Below, piece by piece: positions 25,118 to 33,993 of a stretch of DNA of 64,000 nt (the stretch's first letter is position 1; every line of letters starts with the position of its first letter). The DNA is taken from positions 30,998-94,997 of the IMG/VR virus record IMGVR_UViG_3300042691_048368; one strand, written 5' to 3'. The notes beneath the pieces are model-generated. The model had not been told where the DNA came from, ran no database searches, and saw only the letters and a program-made list of their open reading frames with translations. Source of the stretch: a virus. Both the position numbers and the translations under genes were made by a program.

Positions 25118-25744
25118 TTAGATATTTACACCAGCTTCGTCGAAACTTGCGACCCAATCTTGAATTGCCTTTGATAAACTTTTAGCATGTGTGTCATAGT
25201 ATGAAACAATCTTGGAAATCTCACCAATTCTAAGTAGAATGTCGGCAAATGTCATAGTATCCTTTCCGAGCCCTACCACTTTATGTTTAGCAATTAAGTG
25301 ATAGATATAAGTAGTTTCAGTCGCATCGGCTAGATACCCTTTGAGATCTGAGGTTTCTGGTGAACCTTCTTCTTCCCATTTACCTAACAATTTTACTAAT
25401 TCGATTGCAAAAAACACTGTGTTTGCATCATACTCTAGTTTGTTATTTAATAAGTCTAAGAGTAATGTGTGTTGGTCCTTATTCAGATAGATCGTATAAA
25501 CAACTTCTTTGAACTCAGAGATAAAGCTTTTCCATAGATTTTTTGCATCCTCGTATAGTTTATCTTTTTCTTCTTCGCTGCAATATTTACCATCATTGTT
25601 TTTCATGTAATTTTCAATTTCAATGATCTTGCTGTCAAGACTAAGTTCGTGCATAAATGGCATTAGTCTGTACTCAACGCTATCATTTTGAATTGAAAGT
25701 TGTGGTTTTATTACATGATTTTCTAAATGCTGTTTGTTTTCCAT
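25118..25744 (-). CDS. Hypothetical protein
   Basis: A 208-residue acidic, all-helical-looking protein: repeated heptad-like helices (LYEDAKNLWKSFISEFKEVV, TLLLDLLNNKLEYDANTVFF) and a C-terminal helix ending DWVASFDEAGVNI. No motif, signal peptide or Cys cluster. It is at the 3' end of a minus-strand run that includes the tape measure gene (33165 to 25118), a position where tail assembly factors are often found, but this is only context. The ATG at 25744 is preceded by TTTTAAATATATGG-like sequence. Function unknown. Confidence 0.65.
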   Translation of the reverse strand: MENKQHLENHVIKPQLSIQNDSVEYRLMPFMHELSLDSKIIEIENYMKNNDGKYCSEEEKDKLYEDAKNLWKSFISEFKEVVYTIYLNKDQHTLLLDLLNNKLEYDANTVFFAIELVKLLGKWEEEGSPETSDLKGYLADATETTYIYHLIAKHKVVGLGKDTMTFADILLRIGEISKIVSYYDTHAKSLSKAIQDWVASFDEAGVNI

Positions 25745-25765
25745 ATATTTAAAATTATTTTTTTA

Positions 25766-26191
25766 TTATAAAAGAAAGTCCTCTTGGGCATCTTCTTTTT
25801 GTTGATTGTACAATTCCTCAACTTTATTAGCTTTTGCAATCTTTTCTATTCCGTACTTATTTATGAGACTTGAAAAGGTAGTCAAATCGGGTTTAACCAT
25901 TTTTATTTTTCCAGTGTCCATATTTACAGAAATTTTATCAATTTCTTGCTCGAATAAAATTTGAATTGATTCTGGGTCAAATACAGACATCAAATCTTCA
26001 TTTATTTGTACTAATAACTCTTTTTCCAAAATGAAAGAAAACTGATCAGGCATTTTGGAAATTTTGATAAGGTTTTTTTGTGATTCGCACCCAACAAATT
26101 CGAAACCTACATTGAATGGAAATGATTTCCTATTGAAAGTGGTCTTGAATGTGCTTATACTATCGTCCGAAAGTTTGTAAAATTTACTCAT
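25766..26191 (-). CDS. Conserved phage protein, unknown function
   Basis: A 141-residue protein with pattern KLSDDSISTFKTTFN, VGCESQKNLIKISKM, ELLVQINEDLMSVFDPESI, FEQEIDKISVNMDTGKIKMV, then a helix KYGIEKIAKAN. I recall related small proteins in many phages, some annotated as putative metallopeptidases, but this one lacks an HExxH motif (LFEQEIDKI sits at the corresponding helix), so that activity is not supported. It ends in an acidic QEDAQEDFLL tail. It lies between two other small genes in the tape-measure run. Confidence 0.65.
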   Translation of the reverse strand: MSKFYKLSDDSISTFKTTFNRKSFPFNVGFEFVGCESQKNLIKISKMPDQFSFILEKELLVQINEDLMSVFDPESIQILFEQEIDKISVNMDTGKIKMVKPDLTTFSSLINKYGIEKIAKANKVEELYNQQKEDAQEDFLL

Positions 26192-26222
26192 ATTGTATTA
26201 TATTTTGTTTTGGTATAAGGTT

Positions 26223-26657
26223 TCAGATTACTGATAATGTAATTATTGATAATATTGTAAGTATTAATATTACAGGTGTCCAAAAATAAATAAGTCTATT
26301 TGCTAGACGTTTGGTATTCATCAATGAATAACCGAAAACTAAGAGATAACTATATTTGTCAACCTTTTCCATATCATATAACATATATAGTTCTGTCAAA
26401 CCATTTGCATTTAGGAACTGAGATAATTGAGATGTATATTCTTGTATATAAGTTTTGCTCATTGTATTAATATCAGATCTTCTGAAATTGTATGGTTCTT
26501 CAAAAATTTGTTCAGGTATATTCAGTACGGTGTATAGTCTGTATATACTATCGATTCTGATATTATATTGTATTTTAAGATCTGTTTCGATATTCAAAAT
26601 CTTATTTCGAAATACAAAAAAAAGAATAATGCGTCTGAAAAAATTAGTTTTCATCAA
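26223..26657 (-). CDS. Small membrane protein with C-terminal anchor
   Basis: A 144-residue protein. It starts with a basic, hydrophobic segment (NFFRRIILFFVFRNKIL) that may be a first membrane helix or amphipathic anchor. It ends in a clear transmembrane segment (FWTPVILILTILSIITLSVI). The middle is a soluble helical region of about 90 residues. An ATG immediately before the chosen one (MM) makes the exact start ambiguous by one codon. The topology suggests a protein held in the inner membrane with its centre on one face. No holin or antiholin family is recognised, although a membrane role in lysis or exclusion is possible. Confidence 0.6.
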   Translation of the reverse strand: MMKTNFFRRIILFFVFRNKILNIETDLKIQYNIRIDSIYRLYTVLNIPEQIFEEPYNFRRSDINTMSKTYIQEYTSQLSQFLNANGLTELYMLYDMEKVDKYSYLLVFGYSLMNTKRLANRLIYFWTPVILILTILSIITLSVI

Positions 26658-26685
26658 ATAATTATATTTGAATCAAAAAAAAAGT

Positions 26686-29600
26686 TTAGTCGTCAATTAG
26701 ACTTGATTTTTCTTTCTTTTTAGCATTAAGATATTCTTGTAGAGAAACCTTGCCATCTTTAGATCCACCAACTATGACACCAGCTATTGACCCGACGATT
26801 GAGTTGAGTGCTTTGATTGCCTCAGTCAAATTCTTCATTGTATCTTCTGGTGTCTGTTTCGGAGTGGTGGCAGTTGGAGTTTTTACTGCAGCAGTCGTAG
26901 TTGGTTTGGTGCCTGGTTTAACTTCTGCTGGTTTTGTAGGTTTAGCTTCCATTGCAGCTGGTGCTGATGATTGGGTATCTTTCATCACATCTACAAATAT
27001 CTTAGCTTTACTCTCTAAGGATGTCATCATTGACTCGAATTGAGCGGAATCCATAAGAGATAACATTACTATAGAACCAGAAAGATTTTTTAACATAGTC
27101 ATTCTCTCCATATCAACCGCTCCTAATTGTCCATTAAGATTTGTTAATGCTTGTGATAGTCTATCATATGCTTTAGCTAATTCAACCATCGAATCAGCCA
27201 TATCGCTCACCGAATCATAATCAGCATCAGCTTCTTCAAGTGATTTTGTTATGTTGATGTATGATGTAGTACTATCAGCTAAGTTTTTGAAATATTTTGG
27301 GTCTAATATTTTATCGAATTTACCTCTAGCTAATTTTTGTGAAACAATTACTAATGAGTCTGCTATGGCACTGACACCTGATTTGAATTTATCTTCGCCA
27401 CCAGATAATAAACCTTCATTTTGTTGAATGTAATTAAGTCCTGGTAGTACAGCATTTATTGCAGTGCTGAAACCTTGTGACCATTCCAATTTTGGTACTT
27501 TTCTTAAATCGAAAGGTACCTTATTCTCATTAAATTTGGTCGCAAGTTGAATTATACCATCGGCTAATTGATTAACTTTATCAGTTGTGGACGTTGAAAG
27601 AAAGGAAAATAAACCATCCCCTTTGAATGTATTCAGCATCTGTGAGAATGATACAAGATTAACTCTCAAAGAATCCATCCAAGCTTTTGGAATTACTTTA
27701 CTGAAGTTTCCTCTAGCTATAATGTGTGATACATTTTTAAGATTTGTAGCCAATTCTATCATTTTCTCAAGTTTGTCCTCATCAACTTTGTAGGCTTCCA
27801 TTACTTTTGTGATGCTCAAAAACGTCGAAATGTTAATCTTAGTGTTAGCCATGTAATTTGCTGGGATGTCCTTGTAATTACCTGTCGACAATTTATTACT
27901 TATAGAAACTAGTGTGTCGGTAGCTTTGGACAATTTATAGAAGTCGCCATCTTCATCCATATCGATGTCGGCTTCATCTAGTTGTTGAAGTATCAATGTA
28001 AATTCATTGAAGGTGAGTTTCACATTCTGTCCCCATTTAGGATCGATTATTGTTGTGAAATTCCCCCCACTTATAGTTCTACCAGCTTCAGCAATAGCTT
28101 GTGATATCGCTCTCATATTAGTCACAGTGGTTTCGGCACCATCTGTAAACCAACCACTTTGTTCACTGATATATTTCAATGCTGGTATAAATGCTTGGAA
28201 CGTGTCATTGACTGCCTGTCCCCATGCTTTTTTAGGAACTTTATTCAAATCATACGAAACACCCTCTCCCCCAAGAGCTTTTGCGGCTTCAGCAAGACCC
28301 ATACCTATAGACTGAATTGCTAACTTGTATGTTTCTGGTTTGATTGGTCCACTAAACCAACCCGAATCAGCATTGAGAACTTGGAAAACACCAGTAAAGG
28401 CTTGTAATGCTGTTGACACGCCTTCTGCCCAAGCTTTAGTCGGACCTTTCTTGTAATCTTCGGTGCCCCTACCAAGCTCTGTAGCTGCTGTGACTATACC
28501 TTGACTTATAGAAACTATTGCATTTTTAAAGTCATCTACACTCACACCACTTTTCCAAACACCTTGATTATCGACCAAAATTTTGTATATAGGTGCAAAT
28601 CCACCAAGGGCTAGTGATACACCCTCTGACCATTCTTTACTAGGTCCTTTCTTATACTCTTGTTCTCCCTTAGCTAATTCTGTGGCGGCGGATTTTATAC
28701 CTTGTGAGATTGTTACAATAGCAGTGGCAAATTGTTCGGGTGTGACACCGCTTCTAAAGAATTCGATACCAGCATTATCTAGTAACATCTTATAGACTTG
28801 TCCAAATGCACCTATAGCTAGAGATACTCCTTGTGACCATTTGAAATCTGGTCCACCTTTGAAATTCCCTTTACTCAGATAAAAGGCTGCTGTGTTAATC
28901 GATTTGGAGATAGTTACGATAGCTTCTCCAAACTCTTTTGGTCCAACTCCACCACCGAACAAGTCAAATATTGCATTAGCGAGAAGCATTTTGTATACCT
29001 GTCCAAATGCACCAAGTGCAATCGCAACTGAAGAAGCCCACTGTTTAGTAGGTCCACCCGTGAAATTTCCTTTTGATAATTTATTAGCTGCTTCTACTAT
29101 TGAATCGGAGATCATCAATATTGACTCAGAAAATGCTTTTGGTCCAATATCTGCTCCTCCAAATAAGGACATAACAGAATTTGCTACCAACATCTTATAA
29201 ATGTCACTAAATGCAGCTAGTGATAGAGCAACACCACTAGCCCATTGTACAGTGGGCCCATTGCCATATTTACCTTTAGATAATATTTCAGATGCCAAGA
29301 CAACAGTCTCAGCCACTCCTAATACCGCAGCAGCACCGAGTGCTAAAGCTGCGGCACCTAGTCCAAAGGATCCTGCAATAATTGCACCAAGTGTACCCAT
29401 GCCCGTTGCAAATCCAGTCAACGCAAGTCCAACACCTTTCGTCCATTCTATTGATGGATAATTAGTATATTTACCAACCGATAGTATTTTGTCTGTAGCC
29501 ACTACAACTGCTGCGACAGCTAATAATGCGACACCTCCTACTATGACTAATGGTAACATTGGTCCTAATAATACAGCAGCTAAACCAAATGGCACCATAG

Positions 29601-32600
29601 CGGCGGCTGTCTGTAAAGTCCACTGATATGGTACTGGTTTGGTATAATCACCTTTGTTTAGTATCATACTAACCGCCATAACGGTTCCTGCTATAGCTAT
29701 TATTGCAACTAATCCTGCTAAAATTGCTAGGGCACCAACACCAGAGCTTGCTATAGTACCTAACAGTACGGCTGCTATACCAAAAGGTATCATGGCGGCA
29801 GCTGCTCCTAAAGTCCAGGCAAAACTTGGGTATTTGTTGTATTCGCCCATATTTAGTAAAAGAGATGAGACGTATATAGTAGCTGCAATTGCGATAATTG
29901 CGATTCCCCCCTTTATTGCTTGTGCAACTGATAAGCCTACTTTATCAAGTAGGTATATTGCAAAACCAAAAGATACCATAGATAGTGCAGCATTGATCAA
30001 CCAAGTGAATGATGGGTATTTATCGTAAGTACCCTTACTCAATATTAAAGAAGTTGCAAGAATTGCTGCTGATATGACAACAAGAGAAATAGCACCTTTC
30101 AATACTTTTGTTGGTGTCATTTTTAGTTTATCAAGTGCAAAAATTGCGTAACCAAATCCAACCATTGCGATTCCCGCAAAGAAAATCCAAGTAATAGATG
30201 GATATTTATCATACTTGCCAATTGACAAAATTAGAGATGTGGCAACAACTGCAGCCGATATTATTACCAAATTGATTGCCCCATCTATCATTGTTTTCTT
30301 ATTGAACTTCGAAAGTCTATTGAAAACAAAACTCATTCCAACTCCTATCAGACCAAGTACTATCGATATACCAACAGCATTGACCAATTTACTGAATGGT
30401 ACTATTTTGATTTCCGACAAAATATAGGAGCTTAACATTATTGTCAATGCCATTGCTACCAATATTATTGGGACTAGAGCCATCTTGGCGGGACTTACAT
30501 TTGATATACCTTTAGTTATGTAAGGTATAGCAAATGATATAGGTATAAACACAATTGCTATCAATACAGCGGTCAGTGCTTGGAATAATCCTATCGGTTT
30601 TACACCAGCAAGAAGGAATGATGATCCCAAAATTGCCGCTGAAACTGCTATTAGAAGTATGGGTAGTATCACGGATGCTAAGATCGCTTTTCCTTTACTG
30701 ATCCCTTCCATACCTTTCAGTAGTTTACCTAGACCATAACCTATTACTGCAAATACACCAGCTATAAAAACAGATGTAATAAGTTGGAATAAACCAACTG
30801 GTTTTACACCAGCTAATAGGAATGATGAACCTAAAATAGCTGCTGAAATTGCAACCAAGACTAATGGTAGTAGTGGTATCATTGCTATACTTTTCACACC
30901 CAACTTACCTAAGCCACTCAATAAACCACCTAAACCATAGGAGACTGCTGAAAACATTGCAGCAATTAGTATCGAAGTTATCATTTGGAATAAACCAACT
31001 GGTCTTACCATTCCGAGTATCTGTGATGACGCGGCGATTGCTAAAGAAATACCTACCATTATGAAAGGTAAAAGAGGTACCATTAAAAGTCCTTTACCAC
31101 TAATCTTACTTATACCAATCAACATTTTACCGAGACCATATGACAATACGGTAAACATACCTGCAATCAATATGGCGGTAATCATTTGTAATACTCCGAC
31201 CGGTCTTACCGCTGCTAAAATAAATGATGATAACATTACTGCGAGTGATATACCAACCAATACTGCGGTGAGTCCAGCTGCCCTTCCTGGTGTCAAATTT
31301 TTAGCTTCAGCTAATTTAGTGAAAGCAATTGCGAGTACCGATATAGCAATACCGAGACCTAGCACAGAAGCGAAATTAACATTTCCTACTATTTTAAGTG
31401 CTAGACCAATTGCTAGTACGCCAGCCGCTATCAATATTATTATCTTGAGACCAGACTGTATCTTTTGTGTCTCTTTCGGATCACCAGCTTTTCCAAATAT
31501 TCCACCATCTTTATCAGACTTAGCTTGTGATTCAATAGTCCTAGGTTTTGGTTTTTTGTACTTAACTTCTACTTCAACTGGTTTAGGTTGTGGTAGTATT
31601 GGGGGTTTTGGTCTACCAAATTTTAAACCTATTTCAGGCATTTTTGGTAAAGATGGAAACTTAGGTAGTTTCGGTTTCAAAAATTCCAAATTTATGTTTG
31701 GCATCTTTGGTAAAGATGGGAACTTTGGAAGTTTTGGTTTTTGTATTGATAAAGATAAATCCGGTAGTTTTGGTAACTTTGGTAACTTTGGAAGTTTCGG
31801 AGTTGTAAAACCAAGATCTATTTTCGGAAATCTTGGTAATTTTGGCATTTGGGGCAATTTAGAGACTGCAAAATCAATACTCGATTTTATTTTTGGTACA
31901 GTAGGTAATTTTGGTAACTTAGATACCGTAAAATCGATACTTGATTTAATATTTGGTACATTTGGTAATTTTGGCAGTTTTGATACGGTAAAGTCAATAG
32001 TTGATTTGAGACTCTTTACCGTCGGTAACTTTGGTAATTTAGATACGGCAAACTCAATACTCGACTTCAAATTCTTCACCGTCGGTAATTTTGGCAGTTT
32101 TGATACGGCAAAGTCAATAGTTGATTTGAGACTTTTTACCGTCGGTAATTTCGGAAGCTTCGATACTGCGAAATCAATACTTGACTTTAAATTCTTTACC
32201 GTCGGTAATTTTGGTAATTTGGATATGGCAAAGTCAATACTCGATTTCAAATTCTTCACCGTCGGTAACTTTGGTAATTTGGTTACGGCAAAGTCAATAG
32301 TTGATTTGAGACTCTTTACTGTCGGTAATTTTGGCAGTTTTGATACGGCAAAGTCAATAGTTGATTTGAGACTCTTTACTGTCGGTAATTTCGGAAGCTT
32401 CGATACTACGAAATCAATACTTGACTTTAAATTCTTTACCGTCGGTAATTTCGGAAGCTTCGATACTACGAAATCAATACTTGATTTCAATCTAGGTACC
32501 GATGGGAATTTTGGAAATTTGCCAATTATAAACTCAACAGTTGATTTTATATTTGGTATTGTTGGAAGCTTAGGAATTTTCGAAAAAGATAGATCGATAC

Positions 32601-33165
32601 TTTGTTTTAGTTTTCCAAGTGTTGGAAATTTTGGAAGTTTGGAAAATACTAAATCTATCGATATTGGGTTGATAGTGGGTAACTTGGGAATGGTTGGTAT
32701 TTTACTAAAGACAATACTCAAAATAATTGGTTTTGGTATTGGTAACATCAGTGGATCCAGTTTACCATATCTAAGTGGTATTATCAAAGTCCTCGGTTTC
32801 GGTAATTTAGACAATTGATCGGTTGTTACTAATTGGGTTTCTGTGTTTGAAATAGATTTTTGAATATCCAAAAGCTGCTTAGTTGATGAGGAAAGTAATT
32901 TCTTTACTGTAAGTTCTATCTGATTTATTTTTTTAGAAAATTCTACTGAACTGTTATCCTTAGTTGGTTTCTTTGCAGTTTTTTGACTTTCCTCTATAGA
33001 TTCTTTCAGAGATTTATTAAGTTCTCCAAGTTTTTTCGAAATATCTCCACTAGATAGTGCCTTTGATGTGTCGGATTTCTTATCTGTCTTCTTGGACAGA
33101 ATTCCTGTCATCATTTCAATAGCAAACGATAAATTGTTCAGAGCATCGAGTAACTTCTTATCCAT
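26686..33165 (-). CDS. Tail tape measure protein
   Basis: The longest minus-strand gene. I choose the ATG at 33165 (MDKKLLDALNNLSFAIEMM), giving 2159 residues; the frame extends to 33342 but that would run through the divergent promoter and the next gene. Residues about 155-435 are 20-residue repeats SKLPKLPTVKSLKSTIDFAV, followed by Pro/Lys-rich SLPKMP-type repeats. About 560-1250 is a series of long hydrophobic segments with recurring SSFLLAGVKPVGLFQ motifs. After that come about 60-residue repeats with SKGNFTGGPTKQWASSVAIA. Size, repeats and hydrophobic segments are typical of tape measure proteins, which fix tail length and help DNA cross the membrane. T4 gp29 is about 590 residues, so this one is unusually long. 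Confidence 0.8.
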   Translation of the reverse strand: MDKKLLDALNNLSFAIEMMTGILSKKTDKKSDTSKALSSGDISKKLGELNKSLKESIEESQKTAKKPTKDNSSVEFSKKINQIELTVKKLLSSSTKQLLDIQKSISNTETQLVTTDQLSKLPKPRTLIIPLRYGKLDPLMLPIPKPIILSIVFSKIPTIPKLPTINPISIDLVFSKLPKFPTLGKLKQSIDLSFSKIPKLPTIPNIKSTVEFIIGKFPKFPSVPRLKSSIDFVVSKLPKLPTVKNLKSSIDFVVSKLPKLPTVKSLKSTIDFAVSKLPKLPTVKSLKSTIDFAVTKLPKLPTVKNLKSSIDFAISKLPKLPTVKNLKSSIDFAVSKLPKLPTVKSLKSTIDFAVSKLPKLPTVKNLKSSIEFAVSKLPKLPTVKSLKSTIDFTVSKLPKLPNVPNIKSSIDFTVSKLPKLPTVPKIKSSIDFAVSKLPQMPKLPRFPKIDLGFTTPKLPKLPKLPKLPDLSLSIQKPKLPKFPSLPKMPNINLEFLKPKLPKFPSLPKMPEIGLKFGRPKPPILPQPKPVEVEVKYKKPKPRTIESQAKSDKDGGIFGKAGDPKETQKIQSGLKIIILIAAGVLAIGLALKIVGNVNFASVLGLGIAISVLAIAFTKLAEAKNLTPGRAAGLTAVLVGISLAVMLSSFILAAVRPVGVLQMITAILIAGMFTVLSYGLGKMLIGISKISGKGLLMVPLLPFIMVGISLAIAASSQILGMVRPVGLFQMITSILIAAMFSAVSYGLGGLLSGLGKLGVKSIAMIPLLPLVLVAISAAILGSSFLLAGVKPVGLFQLITSVFIAGVFAVIGYGLGKLLKGMEGISKGKAILASVILPILLIAVSAAILGSSFLLAGVKPIGLFQALTAVLIAIVFIPISFAIPYITKGISNVSPAKMALVPIILVAMALTIMLSSYILSEIKIVPFSKLVNAVGISIVLGLIGVGMSFVFNRLSKFNKKTMIDGAINLVIISAAVVATSLILSIGKYDKYPSITWIFFAGIAMVGFGYAIFALDKLKMTPTKVLKGAISLVVISAAILATSLILSKGTYDKYPSFTWLINAALSMVSFGFAIYLLDKVGLSVAQAIKGGIAIIAIAATIYVSSLLLNMGEYNKYPSFAWTLGAAAAMIPFGIAAVLLGTIASSGVGALAILAGLVAIIAIAGTVMAVSMILNKGDYTKPVPYQWTLQTAAAMVPFGLAAVLLGPMLPLVIVGGVALLAVAAVVVATDKILSVGKYTNYPSIEWTKGVGLALTGFATGMGTLGAIIAGSFGLGAAALALGAAAVLGVAETVVLASEILSKGKYGNGPTVQWASGVALSLAAFSDIYKMLVANSVMSLFGGADIGPKAFSESILMISDSIVEAANKLSKGNFTGGPTKQWASSVAIALGAFGQVYKMLLANAIFDLFGGGVGPKEFGEAIVTISKSINTAAFYLSKGNFKGGPDFKWSQGVSLAIGAFGQVYKMLLDNAGIEFFRSGVTPEQFATAIVTISQGIKSAATELAKGEQEYKKGPSKEWSEGVSLALGGFAPIYKILVDNQGVWKSGVSVDDFKNAIVSISQGIVTAATELGRGTEDYKKGPTKAWAEGVSTALQAFTGVFQVLNADSGWFSGPIKPETYKLAIQSIGMGLAEAAKALGGEGVSYDLNKVPKKAWGQAVNDTFQAFIPALKYISEQSGWFTDGAETTVTNMRAISQAIAEAGRTISGGNFTTIIDPKWGQNVKLTFNEFTLILQQLDEADIDMDEDGDFYKLSKATDTLVSISNKLSTGNYKDIPANYMANTKINISTFLSITKVMEAYKVDEDKLEKMIELATNLKNVSHIIARGNFSKVIPKAWMDSLRVNLVSFSQMLNTFKGDGLFSFLSTSTTDKVNQLADGIIQLATKFNENKVPFDLRKVPKLEWSQGFSTAINAVLPGLNYIQQNEGLLSGGEDKFKSGVSAIADSLVIVSQKLARGKFDKILDPKYFKNLADSTTSYINITKSLEEADADYDSVSDMADSMVELAKAYDRLSQALTNLNGQLGAVDMERMTMLKNLSGSIVMLSLMDSAQFESMMTSLESKAKIFVDVMKDTQSSAPAAMEAKPTKPAEVKPGTKPTTTAAVKTPTATTPKQTPEDTMKNLTEAIKALNSIVGSIAGVIVGGSKDGKVSLQEYLNAKKKEKSSLIDD
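31861..32700 (-). repeat. 60-bp tandem repeats in tape measure gene
   Basis: About 14 in-frame units of 60 bp encode KLPKLPTVKSLKSTIDFAVS-type 20-residue repeats. Units between roughly 31981 and 32480 are nearly identical and alternate between two subtypes (ending STIDFAV or SSIDFVV/SSIEFAV). Outer units are degenerate. There are no spacers, so this is an expanded coding repeat. Confidence 0.9.
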
Positions 33166-33210
33166 TGATAATATAAATATTATTGTATATATAAATTCGT
33201 GGAAACTCTT

Positions 33211-33218
33211 TAATATAT
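33211..33218 (+). promoter_or_regulatory. Late-promoter-like box TAATATAT, 6 nt before start
   Basis: CTCTTTAATATATAATC context with the ATG at 33225 only 6 nt after the box. A second TTTATATATAC box on the opposite strand (about 33186-33196) precedes the tape measure ATG at 33165, so the 59-nt gap between these divergent genes probably holds two promoters. Confidence 0.5.
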
Positions 33219-33224
33219 AATCAT

Positions 33225-33683
33225 ATGGCCTCACAAAGTATTTACATACAATCAAGTAATAGAGAATCTCTGAAAGATAGTCATCTAAACGACATTTTGG
33301 ATAAAATCCAAATTGGTGGGGTCTTGTCGGAATTAGAAACAAAATTCATTCAAGAATATGAAAATCTATTAGAAACTGACTTGAAAGATTTTTCACACTT
33401 ATCAAAAAATCAAGTATTTGATAAAGTTTGTTATCTTTTGGAAAGAAACAAGACTATCATATGTGATTTGTTCGACAAAAATGGAAAAATAAATGATAGA
33501 ATAATTTCGATCGAGAATCTCTTTGAGGAAGAGTGTTGTTCTATTCTATTGAAACATGGAGATTCTGTAAAGATAATGGACAAATACTTGTATAAAATTA
33601 GTTATAACATCAGAAAAGATCAATATAATTTGGAGTTACAAGGTGAGTACTATGAAAAAATAAGCAAAGAGAATGGAGATTAA
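33225..33683 (+). CDS. Hypothetical protein with ILDKI motif
   Basis: A 152-residue protein. Residues about 20-45 contain LNDILDKIQIGGVLSELETK, then FIQEYENLL. This is the short helical hairpin ILDKI-x(3)-G-x(2)-SL-x(3)-E that I recall from the C-termini of Bacteroidota proteins such as rhomboid proteases (DUF6576-like) and that also ends the 123-residue protein at 41710. The rest is mixed alpha/beta with no catalytic motif. The start is 6 nt after a TAATATAT box. It overlaps the next gene by 11 nt, so the two are co-translated. Function unknown; the motif suggests a protein-interaction or processing role. Confidence 0.65.
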   Translation: MASQSIYIQSSNRESLKDSHLNDILDKIQIGGVLSELETKFIQEYENLLETDLKDFSHLSKNQVFDKVCYLLERNKTIICDLFDKNGKINDRIISIENLFEEECCSILLKHGDSVKIMDKYLYKISYNIRKDQYNLELQGEYYEKISKENGD

Positions 33684-33939
33684 CAGATGGAAAAAATTCA
33701 TTGAATCGATAAGTGGTACAACAGATACCATGCCGTTCGGTCCTAATTCACCCAGACAAGAATTAAAAAACACTATTTCAAGTAAAGACACAACAGTATT
33801 GGAGGGATCCGATGGCGTTTTTTATGATCTTTATAAGTTTCAAGATTTATATAATCAATATCTATCAAATGGTGGTGGCGAGAATCTTTCGGATTTTACT
33901 AAAGAAAATATTGATAAAATTCTACATTTTTTGTCTTAA
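33673..33939 (+). CDS. Hypothetical protein
   Basis: An 88-residue protein starting MEINRWKKFIESISGTTDTM, which loosely resembles the short N-terminal peptides of other small proteins in the window. It has a Pro/Ser/Thr-rich linker (GPNSPRQELKNTISSKDTT) and a C-terminal helical part (YDLYKFQDLYNQYLSNGGGE). Its ATG lies inside the end of the upstream gene (11-nt overlap) and a strong terminator follows. No family recognised. Confidence 0.6.
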   Translation: MEINRWKKFIESISGTTDTMPFGPNSPRQELKNTISSKDTTVLEGSDGVFYDLYKFQDLYNQYLSNGGGENLSDFTKENIDKILHFLS

Positions 33940-33943
33940 AATA

Positions 33944-33972
33944 AAAAAACCCTCTTTCGAGGGTTTTTTTTA
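33944..33972. terminator. Bidirectional terminator
   Basis: Stem AAAAACCCTC / GAGGGTTTTT (33945-33954 with 33959-33968) with TTTC loop and flanking A/T tracts. It ends the two-gene plus-strand unit and the convergent sheath transcript. Confidence 0.9.
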
Positions 33973-33993
33973 TTATATCTCTTGCTGTGTCGA

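Noticed and set aside
25766-26191. Metallopeptidase assignment
   Set aside because: Family members sometimes carry that label, but the HExxH motif is absent here.
29654-30427. Several short plus-strand frames opposite the hydrophobic part of the tape measure gene
   Set aside because: Shadow frames of Ala/Ile/Gly-rich codons; none has a promoter-like box.
31861-32700. Tandem repeats considered as a CRISPR array
   Set aside because: Units are contiguous, in frame and without spacers; they encode a regular peptide.
31061-32818. A 585-codon open frame on the plus strand opposite the tape measure gene
   Set aside because: It mirrors the 60-bp repeats of the tape measure gene and is free of stops only because the repeats lack them in that frame. 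The minus-strand protein has tape-measure features.
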